From positions 1,116,001-1,180,000 of the forward strand of contig JBBELK010000620.1 in assembly GCA_037783545.1 (NCBI GenBank): 64,000 bases of DNA, given 5' to 3'. Positions within the stretch are counted from its first letter, which is position 1. Every line of letters starts with the position of its first letter. The position numbers and the translations under genes were made by a program. This DNA comes from Henricia sp. BOLD:AAB3569 (Eukaryota > Echinodermata > Asteroidea > Spinulosida > Echinasteridae). The notes beneath the pieces were generated by a model that saw nothing but the letters and a program-made list of their open reading frames with translations, ran no database searches and was not told where the DNA came from. Of this stretch, positions 45,725 to 55,000 are shown piece after piece.

Positions 45725-45769
45725 CCTGCAGAATTGTTTGTCTTTGCCAAAAACAAACAATTCTGCAGG
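45725..45769 (+). other. 45-bp near-perfect palindrome downstream of the P450
   Basis: CCTGCAGAATTGTTTGT is followed by a short centre (CTTTGCCAAAA) and the complement ACAAACAATTCTGCAGG. It lies 120 bp past the P450 stop, in the interval where the P450 and the convergent gene end, and could form a strong RNA hairpin in the 3' UTR of either transcript. Confidence 0.7.
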
Positions 45770-45825
45770 TAAAATGTTCCCATCTTTTAAAGCGTTTTGG
45801 CGTTAATTTGTATTTACATTTTTGT

Positions 45826-45951
45826 TTTATTACAACGAACAAATTCTGTAACATCCATGCAGTTTGGCCATAATATAGGCCTACTGAAATTATCCTGGAA
45901 ATGGAGAAAGCATACACAAACAGGATAAACATTGCAATTGTAGTGTTTATT
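45826..45951 (-). terminator. Candidate poly(A) signals for the serine-rich gene
   Basis: Two AATAAA hexamers on the minus strand (45951-45946 and 45831-45826) lie about 400 and 520 bp past the stop at 46353. No AATAAA is seen on the plus strand in the first 400 bp after the P450 stop. Cleavage-site context was not assessed. Confidence 0.4.
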
Positions 45952-46352
45952 TTAAACAACCAAATATCAACGTGCCTGATTGAAAAAGTTGCAAAAACTG
46001 TTGGAAATACGATAATATTTTGATGCAGTTAGCGTCATGGAACCTGGTATTTTACTCTCTTTACAGTCATCTTTGTTAAAATAATTGAACAAACCACAGG
46101 CAGGCGTGTTCTTGTATGGAATTTCTTAGAATGTTTCAAAATGTCTGGTTTACTGTTCTTAAAATAGCACAGTTCATCTTTCTGATGTGATCATTGTACT
46201 CGGTATAGGCGATCATCTGTTCTCACTCTGCGGTCGTGCTCAGTATGTGCTGTCTGTTACGAGTTTGTCTGTCCTTAATACGAGCTCGTACGTCCTCATA
46301 TATGTAATCGCTGTCCTCGTTTTAAGTGTCCTCGGTTCGAGATTGCACATCT

Positions 46353-48263
46353 TCAGTATGCGATTGTTTGGGCAGGAGGATGCATTGCAGCTTGGAGCGA
46401 GAACAACGGTGCTCCGACTGCCACAATAGCCGGGTCGTTGGCTAGTGATGCCTTACGGTACCACTCACGAGGTATCGATAATGATGATAGATTCTCTCGG
46501 TTTCGATCTGGGGTCAATTTATGCTGATGACATGCGTACAAAACAGCAGGATCCTGCAGAACTGAACCGCACACGTGCTCGCAAGTCACGTGCAAATTCT
46601 TTTCCAAATACGCCTGGAGATGAGCGGTACCATTTGACAGTTCGTTCAGGTCGATCTTTCGATACTGGATATTTCGAGATGAACCGGTGGTCTCGGTATC
46701 ACGGTCCCGAAGCTTGTGCCGCTGATTGTTTTTATGAGGTTGAACAACTTCACCAACTGACACGATGGCAGGATCATTAAAGGCTCTCTGAGTGAATTTT
46801 GGGGAGATTATCTCGTGTTTGGGAGAGATCTTTCGGTAAGGCAGCGCCGGCCATGCTCTGTAGTAAGATCGTAACCCGTAGGTATCCGTGTAGTCCTCTG
46901 TTTCCTTCTCCATTGGGCTAGGAGTTCGCGTTGACTCGGACAGACACTTAGTTCCAATCGGGGAATTTCCACGATGGAAAAACGGAGACATGAATTTCCT
47001 CCTTGCCGGCACCCAGGCGGTGGTCTTTCTGTAAGACTGGAACTGGTCCCATTTTATGAGATCGGCATCTTTCTTGGCGTATCCACCGCTGCGCGTCGCG
47101 CGTTGCTTCGCCCCTCGGCGATTACCAGCGTGTTTTCCGGACTTCCTTGTGCGTCGCCGAAACTCTGTAAAGTAGGACGCGGGTTTGGATTTGGAATGGA
47201 CATCGGAGACGGGTTGATCTTGACCCGGTGGGTGGATGGGTCTGAAATTTGCAACGTTGTCATATTCCTCATCGTAAATGAATTTGCCTGACGCTGCGTC
47301 GACCAACATGGTTGCTCTTTCACGCAAGTTCCGACTCCTTGTAATTGTGCAGGGACACGTGTCATTCCGAAGGCAGTGATGTGTCCTCGTAGTCTCCGCA
47401 GCATCGGTGTCGCTAGATGATTGGTTCGACGCAATACTAGGTGATCTCACTCGGCGGCGTCCTGCAAACACGATGGACGCACTACTGTCACTGTCTTGGC
47501 TCTTACTAAGGTCCTTGTCATGACGTCCTGTCGAAGCAGATCCACTGGAGCTTAGGGACCAGTGAAGATCAGAAGACGAACTCTGAGAAAAATCCGAATT
47601 TCTCGATCCAGGATGATCGTCAACGTGGTTTTCCTCGCTTGTGTCAAATTTCGTGTCTGAAAAGAGCGATATGCCTTCAACATCGGCACTTTTATCGAGC
47701 GTGGGGATTTCACCTTTGAGCGGAGATGCTGAGGTGCGAATTGTACTAGCAGGACTTGCAGAAACCGATTTGTGACCTTTCGTTGATTTGTAATGACCTT
47801 CTAAGAATTCTTCAGGAGATGAGGATCTATCGAGCAGTGGCATGGTTTGACCATCCGCTGAGAAAGACTGACCTACTGATTGATAATGATCTTCTGACGA
47901 GGCCACGCTGTCACGTGATGAGGTCCCTGGAGATGAAACTGGACCTTCCGGTGATGAACCATGACCTTCCGGCGAGGATAATCTACTTCCGGTTGGCGAA
48001 AAATCCCCACTCGATGTTGATGTGTAAGCTCCCCTGTATCGTGAGCCGATTTCACCAATATCAAGCTTATCGTCAAACGAGATAAGGCTACTCGTCAGGC
48101 TAGTCTCCTCATGTGGCGAACGGAAATGCGAGGGAGACATTAGTCTTGGATTGTGGGTAAAATGACTGCCGAGGTCAAAGGTCGAGTTGTTGCTATTCCA
48201 ACCGAGACCGTTGTCGCATCCTAACAATATGAAAACAAGTAGGAATTGCATGACTGTTAACAA
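46353..48263 (-). CDS. Secreted serine-rich protein, unknown family, single-exon ORF
   Basis: 636 residues without an intron. The start may be M1 or M5 (48251); MQFLLVFILLGCDNGLG looks like a signal peptide, which favours secretion and possibly M5. Residues about 90-290 are very Ser-rich and acidic, with short repeats (SSPEGHGSSPEG at 96-107). A basic stretch lies at 368-395 (RRRTRKSGKHAGNRRG). Only seven cysteines follow the signal region: 297, 303, 305, 440, 561, 565 and 578. The nine-residue motif NDPAIVxVG occurs twice (498-506 and 609-617 approximately). Possible dibasic or furin-type sites exist (RRRVR at 269-273). I do not recognise the family. The low-complexity composition could hide a matrix, mucin-like or precursor protein. 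Length and codon regularity argue for a real gene; a 5' non-coding exon cannot be excluded. It is convergent with the P450. Confidence 0.75.
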   Translation of the reverse strand: MLTVMQFLLVFILLGCDNGLGWNSNNSTFDLGSHFTHNPRLMSPSHFRSPHEETSLTSSLISFDDKLDIGEIGSRYRGAYTSTSSGDFSPTGSRLSSPEGHGSSPEGPVSSPGTSSRDSVASSEDHYQSVGQSFSADGQTMPLLDRSSSPEEFLEGHYKSTKGHKSVSASPASTIRTSASPLKGEIPTLDKSADVEGISLFSDTKFDTSEENHVDDHPGSRNSDFSQSSSSDLHWSLSSSGSASTGRHDKDLSKSQDSDSSASIVFAGRRRVRSPSIASNQSSSDTDAAETTRTHHCLRNDTCPCTITRSRNLRERATMLVDAASGKFIYDEEYDNVANFRPIHPPGQDQPVSDVHSKSKPASYFTEFRRRTRKSGKHAGNRRGAKQRATRSGGYAKKDADLIKWDQFQSYRKTTAWVPARRKFMSPFFHRGNSPIGTKCLSESTRTPSPMEKETEDYTDTYGLRSYYRAWPALPYRKISPKHEIISPKFTQRAFNDPAIVSVGEVVQPHKNNQRHKLRDRDTETTGSSRNIQYRKIDLNELSNGTAHLQAYLEKNLHVTCEHVCGSVLQDPAVLYACHQHKLTPDRNRENLSSLSIPREWYRKASLANDPAIVAVGAPLFSLQAAMHPPAQTIAY

Positions 48264-48318
48264 GTTAGAATTGCTGAATCTCTAACAAATCTTTCGTCGA
48301 ATTAACTTGGCATGTCCA

Positions 48319-48663
48319 TTAAAGTTGCACTGCCCGTGTTTTGGCCGATTTGGGCGTCAATTTTTTTTAAAAGATAAATAGGTATTTTTCTAGAATAGAA
48401 AAAGTTATCAGCTTTCATTTGGTACCAAGAACGCAAAAATCCGTCAAGGATTAATGCCAGTCGAATAAAAACAAGAAATGATTAAATGGCTGGCAGGTCA
48501 TTTAATCGAGAGAGTGTTGACGTATTATGTTTTGACGTTTTAGGAAAAAGGCTTAGACCAATTGACGTCGGAAATTCAGTTATTGATATTTTTCGTTACA
48601 GAGACACGTAAGCTTTCTAAATTCGTTTAATCTTTTCACCGAAACACGGGCAGTCAACTTTAA
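48319..48663. mobile_element. TTAAAGTTG MITE immediately upstream of the serine-rich ORF
   Basis: The ends are TTAAAGTTGCACTGCCCGTG and, on the other strand, TTAAAGTTGACTGCCCGTGT, bounded by TTAA. It begins only 56 bp upstream of the ATG at 48263, so it occupies the proximal promoter or 5' UTR of that gene. Confidence 0.75.
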
Positions 48664-48777
48664 TATAGAATCAGTTAATAGGTCCTGCATGATTCCGAAG
48701 ATTTGGGACAAACATTTCCATTCGTGAACCTCTGCGTGTGTGTTGCAGATAAATTCTGATCAGGCATGCCCCGATCT

Positions 48778-49579
48778 TTAAAGGGACATACCGGCTTTGT
48801 TGGGACATACCGGCTTTGTTGGGCTATTTTGGGTTCTAAATAGACCCATACATGATTCTGAAAGTCTTTCCGAAATAGACTGAAGAGAACCTAAACAGAA
48901 ACCACAAAAGAATTGGCCGTTTTTCAGCATTTTTCAAAAAAATCGAGGTCACGTGATTTATCGGAACTAGAATTTGGTTCCGATAAATCACGTGGTCCTT
49001 GGAGTTAGTTTTATTTCCAGCCGTATGGTCGTGTGATACACAGTTTATTCCTGAAGTTTATTACTGCAGTAGGCCTACTGGATCAAATTCAGCTCTGATT
49101 TATTTGACAAAAGAGACTATTTATTCAGGTTATAAAACAAAGTTAAACATAACTCTGAAAAATCGAACATAACATTTTGACACAAAGTCCGAGGAACCGA
49201 AGCGAGTTCCACCGTGGACAGTCTACCGGACAATGTGACATTTAGCCCCGCGGCACTCGCACGTTGCCCGCCCAAAACCAGTACAGTGCCGTGGAACTAC
49301 AATACGTTCGTGCAGACAAACCATGAATGTCAGCTCCTCTACAGAAAACAGAAAAACCCATTCGGTCGTTCAGGCTGTCCAGTGAAATCTTCAGCAGAAA
49401 ATGAGAGATATCCAAAGCAAAAAGCTGCCAAGTGAAGAGCGATTCGTTTCCAACAAAGTCGTGAGTCTCGCGCGACAGTGAACGGCTGGTAAAGCGTATA
49501 ACTCGACTATTGGCCGTTTTTATTAATTTTAAGCTTTTGTGGTTAATTACGTAAACAGTAGGGCGGTGTGTACCTTTAA
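48778..49579 (-). mobile_element. TTAAAGG...CCGGTGTG element, copy 2 (inverted)
   Basis: It starts TTAAAGGGACATACCGGC, has a short tandem duplication of GGGACATACCGGCTTTGTTG, a hairpin with ATTTATCGGAACTAGAATTTGG / TTCCGATAAATCACGTG (48956-48992), and ends GGGCGGTGTGTACCTTTAA. The 131-codon frame at 49242-49637 lies mostly inside it and is not considered a gene. Confidence 0.75.
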
Positions 49580-50002
49580 AATAAATGTCCACGGAGTACA
49601 CATAACTAAATAAACATGTACTCACGGGCTTGTACATTCGATCTCTTTTCTGTCTTGACTGAAGTGAAATTTGACATGTTCGATCGTCTCTTTAATGTGC
49701 GACTGAGGAGAAAGGTGTTTTTCTCACAGCAAATGAAACACGAATGCGACTGGATTGGACATTGTTCTTTTGTTTGTTGTCTTAGGAAATTCTTATAAAT
49801 CAAAAAGCGTATTTTTAGAGAGAGTGCGCTAGCGTCAAACGTTTATGACGTTGATCTGATGCGCGCACAATGCGCGTGGTACTTTGCTATGGCCCAAGTC
49901 TGGGGCCGGACGCATTCAATAGCACATGGCTTTGGCTGTGGCTGCGGCTGTTGCTATGCTGTTTCTAAGGACTTTCATTGTCCGCCCATAGCAACATATA
50001 GA

Positions 50003-50308
50003 CCAATTCGGTAACTAAGGTCTCCTTCCCTGTATATCCGCCATGGGGGTGCTTCCAATGAATGAACTGTATGTTTTTGCTGTTGCTGAAGCTGCATTTG
50101 TTTACTTCGAATTTGTTTACTTTGCGCGTCTTTGTATAGGGTTGTGTGTGCGCGTCGCGTGCACGCGGAGGCGGCGCGTTCGTGCATGTATGTAATAGAT
50201 GAGCGCTTTTCGTTCTAACAGCAACACAAAACGCACAGCCCATGCACTGGACGCCCCCAGCTATGGCGGATATACACCAATCCGGTAACTACATGTATAA
50301 GGATTGGT
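50003..50308. mobile_element. CCAATCCGGTAACTAAGG element, copy 1
   Basis: CCAATTCGGTAACTAAGGTC followed by TCCTTCCCTGTATATCC on the left; the right end carries rearranged CCAATCCGGTAACTA and ATTGGTAG. The body (GCTGTTGCTGAAGCTGCATT and following) matches 61062-61500. It is an inverted-repeat element and part of the block duplicated at 60956-61650. Confidence 0.7.
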
Positions 50309-50391
50309 AGACGCCTGCCACAACTGACTCGTTTTAATGACTGTTTATTCAGCTTTTTCCTAAGGAAGGCTATTCAATCACCATTCGTGCA
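50309..50391 (+). pseudogene. Relic of an astacin exon 6 plus its intron end
   Basis: From GTAGACGCCTGCCACAACTG through the acceptor TTTATTCAG this is nearly identical to 61561-61605, the intron end of the astacin gene. The following bases (50353-50385) encode LFPKEGYSITIRAN, against LFPRDGYTTTIRAT in the intact exon, and then homology stops. This is a truncated exon from a duplicated astacin locus. It lacks any neighbouring exon and is not functional. Confidence 0.75.
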
Positions 50392-50454
50392 AATAGGAAA
50401 ATACTTTATTGTGCTATATTGAACACGCCCCATGTGTTATGGCTGTGGCTTAAA

Positions 50455-50845
50455 AGTATAAAATGTCCGTATTTTTACGGACACAATTTTAAGGAATTGT
50501 CAGGGTCATTTCCGTAATTTTACGGACTGCATACGTAGAATCCTTTTTTTAAAAATTGCACAAACATATTGGATAAACGGATTACTTCCGTAAAATAACG
50601 TATTTCCAATAAAAAAGTTCTTGTAATTTTGCTGCCGGAATTTTCCCGAAAAACCCGTAATTTTTTTTTACGGATTTTAAAAACAGAATTGCCGTATTTT
50701 TTACGCAGTTTATGTATTTTTACGGAATTCACACTGTTTATTGAAGGACCGAGCTCCGTAATTTTACGGACATTGTCGAATAATCGGAATTTTTACGGAC
50801 AAAACAACGGAATAAACGGAATGATTCCGTAAATCTACGGGGAAA
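50455..50845. mobile_element. TCCGTAAAATTACGGA palindrome-array element
   Basis: At least ten copies of CCGTAA, or its complement TTACGG, are scattered over 390 bp, often as paired palindromes such as CCGTATTTTTACGG and CCGTAATTTTACGG. The architecture resembles the TTGGTTAAA elements at 8-10 kb and 18.6 kb with a different word. No coding capacity; the exact ends are uncertain. Confidence 0.6.
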
Positions 50846-50904
50846 AACAAAATGTTCCGGTAATTTGCTTAAATGTTCACACAAACACGGTTAATACTAA
50901 TCAG

Positions 50905-51355
50905 ATGTTAATCAACGGTGCTATATACGGAGCAGAAACATAGACTTTAACAACAGATTTAACCAACCGACTCGAAGCATTCGAAATGTGGATATACATA
51001 GAAGAATGACGAGCATTCCATGGATGGCCAAAATTACTAACAAACAAATCATTCAGAAAGCAATGACAAACAAATCTCTCATGAAAACAGTATAAAATAC
51101 AGGAAGACAACATTCTTTGGACACATGACGATAAATCCAATGCTGCAGAAGGCCCTTTTGGAAGGCAGAATAGAGGGGAAAAGACCAAGAGGAAGATAGA
51201 AGACCATCAAGGTTTGATAATGTGAGCAGCTGGACTGGCCTGGGCTACACAGAATGTGCGAGGGTATCTCAGGACAGAGATAGATGGAGATCCATTGCAA
51301 CCTTCTAAGAGAATACGGCACTTGATTGATTGATTGATTGATTGATTGTTCACAC
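50905..51355 (+). mobile_element. LINE 3' end with (ATTG)n tail, degenerate
   Basis: Plus-strand frames give LTTDLTNRLEAFEMWIYRRM, then LLEGRIEGKRPRGR, then WPGL and REYGT, matching the C-terminal region of many endonuclease/reverse-transcriptase ORFs. It is broken by stops and frameshifts. It ends in a (TTGA)5-type tail at about 51329-51350. Confidence 0.75.
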
Positions 51356-51957
51356 ATATCTATTTTAGGGCAATTTGGCTGAGATGCCTACGCAGTAAAA
51401 AGTAATACAAACGACTTGTTCAAACAATAAGTTTGTAAACTCAGTTCTTTCTATTGACGGAATGTTTGCGAGCACCAATTTGTAATAAAAACGAGTGCCG
51501 TCAAAGTTGTTTAATTTGTTTTGCCGATGAAAAGTCATGCATCATTTTGTTGACACCAAAAGTAATAACTTAAACGAAAAGTAGCAACACATTGATGAAT
51601 TCGTATTTAATTATGTTTTAATTGCGGACAGTTTTTGAAGTCAGCCGTGTTTGTTTGATCATAAAAAAACGTATTTTTTTTAAAATAAAGTACTCTCCGT
51701 TAAAGAGTATCTCTATTTTGCATTTGATAAGAGTTTTACATATCTATACGTGCATCTGAATTTAATGATACAATCAGGTTCATATTAACACTCATTAAGG
51801 GCGCTATGATTGTTAACCGTAGATATACATTGCCTTATCCCTGCCATTACCGTCACTTAATTACCACTTGAAAAACACTGATTTCCTCATTTCATGTCGA
51901 CCTATTCAAGCTCACGACTTGTCGCCTGGCTGCATCAAATGTAGCAATTTTGATGTC
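51356..51957. other. Upstream flank of the astacin gene
   Basis: AT-rich sequence with no supported gene or repeat; it presumably holds distal promoter sequence of the astacin gene. Confidence 0.35.
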
Positions 51958-51959
51958 TT

Positions 51960-51968
51960 TATATAAAG
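51960..51968 (+). promoter_or_regulatory. TATA box of the astacin gene
   Basis: TATATAAAG lies 72 bp upstream of the ATG at 52040. A start site about 30 bp downstream (near 51990) would give a short 5' UTR and exclude the earlier in-frame ATGs around 51950, supporting 52040 as the start. Confidence 0.6.
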
Positions 51969-52039
51969 CCCTCCTTACACCAAGGCAGCGGCAGAAACGA
52001 CAACCCGAGACGCCGCATCGTCACCATAAACGCATCAAC

Positions 52040-55000
52040 ATGAGCTGGCTGGTGGTGCTTGTGGCCTGTTTGGCCGCGGTAGCTGAAGGGCTAATAATAG
52101 TAACAAGTGGTAACCACACCGTATTGGTAAACACGGAGGGTAACGGCACCGCCCTTCAACATAATGACACGGTAGGTTTGGAATATTTTCCATTGTCCAC
52201 AATAAATTAAAACAAAACCATAATACGCAAAATGGTTACCATTTTAGCTTATTGTAACACAACATAATTAACAACTATTCGCTTAACTTAATTATAGAAA
52301 TTAAACTGATAGAAGTTAAAAATGATAATGCTAAAAACATTGTAGCTGGTGTCGTTTATAAACCCCCTAAAGCTAATTATACTGAATTTGCCGACAAACT
52401 ACAAAATGTTAACAGATATTTATCCTCAAACGATAAAAAGGGGTTAATCTGTGGTGATCTTAACATAAATCTTTTGAATTCCGATAATAACAACACTCAA
52501 GATTTCTTAGAAACAATGTATTATCGTACCTTTGTTCCTTATGTATAGATAAACCAACAAGAATTACCAAGAACTCAGCAACCTTAATAGATAATATATT
52601 CTCGAATATCTTATCAGTATACCTTAATCAGTGATATTAATATGAGATCTAAGCGATCATTTGCCAGTATCGACATCAATACCTATTAAAAACAAAATGT
52701 CTAGAAAAACTGTACATTCCGTGCGTAATTACTCTAACGAAGGGATTGATAGATTGATAGACTTAACCATGCGGACTGGTCTTTAGTCCATGAATTGGAC
52801 AATTTAAATGACGCATATAGCATTTTGTATCGTATATTAATAGGCTACTATGACAAGAATATCCCACAGAAAAAAGCTCAGGCTAAGAAAATCAAATCAA
52901 ACGCTTCATGGATAACTGAGTCTCTTCTTAAATCAATTAATTTTAACAATTAATTGTATCGTAAATTTGTTCGTAAACCAAATGAAGAAAATCACTCTAA
53001 CTATACTAGATATACACATATTTTAACTAATGTTTTAAGAAATGCTAAGAAGAAATATTACTCTTCTTAATTCAACAGAGAAAGGAATAATATCAGTAAT
53101 ACTTGGAAAATCATTAATGCCTTAGCCTACTTAACAAAACAAACACATCTCAAAAGCTAACAGCAATTAACGAGAACGGCAAGTTGATTATAAAGACGCT
53201 ACAGCAATGGCCGAACAATTTAATAGTTACTTTGCAAATATTGGACTAAACCTTGCCCATAAGATTGCCCAGTCTATAGCACCTCTTTTTTGACTATACC
53301 TCTCTGAACCCAGCCAGAACTGTGTGTTTGTTACTCCTGCCACTAAATACTAGGTAAAATATATCATTGACAATCTTCCTAATAAAAAAAGCACTGGTTT
53401 AGATTATATCAATGTGTCTGTTGTAAAAACAAGTAATTGATTGCATTATAGAACCCCTTATACACATATTATCAATATGTCATTATTATCGGGAATTTTT
53501 CCATCTGACTCGAAAGTTGCAAAGGTTATTCCTATTTATAAAAGTGGTGAATCTGATCTTGTTAATAACTATAGACCAATATCAATTTTGTCTTAATTCT
53601 AAAAAAATTCTTGAGAAAATTGTTTATAAACGTATACATTTGCTTTTTAACAGCAAAAAACACATTGTCCAACTCACAATTTAGATTTAGGGCTAAGCAT
53701 TCAACAACTCATGCAATATTACATCTTTGTAATACCATAACAGAAGGTTTTGAAAATTGGTATTTTCCTTGATTTTTCAAAGGCATTCGATACTTTGGAC
53801 CATGACATACCATGACCATTATGCTATCAGGGATATACTCCATTATATAGCCTGGTTTAACCAAAGAAAACAACATGTATTTATAAATGGATGTGCATCC
53901 ACTTCCAGAACCCTGACTTGCGGAGTCCCTCAAGGTTCAATCCTTGGTCCCCTTCTCTTTCTCCTTTATATAAATGACATTACTAAATCATCGGATATTT
54001 TATCATTCATTCTCTTCGCTGATGATTCCAATATATTTTATAGCCATTAACATATTCTCACTATTGTAGATAAACTCTCAAATAAACTCTCCTTAAATCT
54101 AAGTCAAACTTCGTGGACTGCATGTTATTACTGCGATTCCCTTAACAAACTGCCGAAAGATATTTGCATTGATAATTTCAAGATTAATGAAACAAATTAT
54201 ACGAAGTTTCTAGGTATTTTCTATAGATAATAAACTCTCATGGAAAACACATAGGGGGGCCTATAGATTACACATGTAAAGTAATTTCCACAAATATTGG
54301 TGTGATTAATCGCCTTCAGCATTAATTTTACTTCCGAATGATATTTGCATCATGTTGTACAAAAGTTTGATATATCCTACATTAACTATGGTATATTAGC
54401 GTGGGGAAATGCTTGTAATCGATATGTTTCTCGAATACTACTTCTTCAAAAAAGAGTTATACGCATTATTTCCCATTCAGACTATCGAGCTCACACTGAC
54501 CCTCTCTTTAAACATTACGAATTACTAAAAGTAAATGATATTTATCTCTACCAACTAGGCATATTTATGTTTCAATTATCACAAAACTATGTTCCAATGT
54601 GTTTACAATTGCCCTTTATAAAAAAAATGAACACCTCCATAGTCATTATACCAGGCAGGACCATCACTTCCATCTCTAAGCAATTCGTACACATCTTGGG
54701 AAGAAATGTGTCACATTCAAAGGCCCAAAGCTATGGAATTCGCTTGTTCCTAATTTGACTGGTTCCCTGTCCTCATATTTACTCCCCCTTCGTCGTATAT
54801 GACGAAGGGGGAGTAAATATGAGGACAGGGAACCAGTCTATATCGGCGCTTGGTAACAAATTAATTTTCTTTCAACGACTGAGGGCGCCAAATGAGATCG
54901 TAGCACGAGCCGTAGCCACTCCCGGTCGTTTAGCCACGTCAATAGCCACAGACACAGCCAGCAGCCATAGCCAGTAGATTCGGATGCAGCCTTGTATCAT

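Noticed and set aside
49242..49637. 131-codon minus-strand frame
   Set aside because: It lies mostly within the TTAAAGG element and has no counterpart frame in the other two copies.
51950..52039. Upstream in-frame ATGs for the astacin gene
   Set aside because: The TATA box at 51960 puts transcription start after them, and the signal peptide begins at the ATG at 52040.
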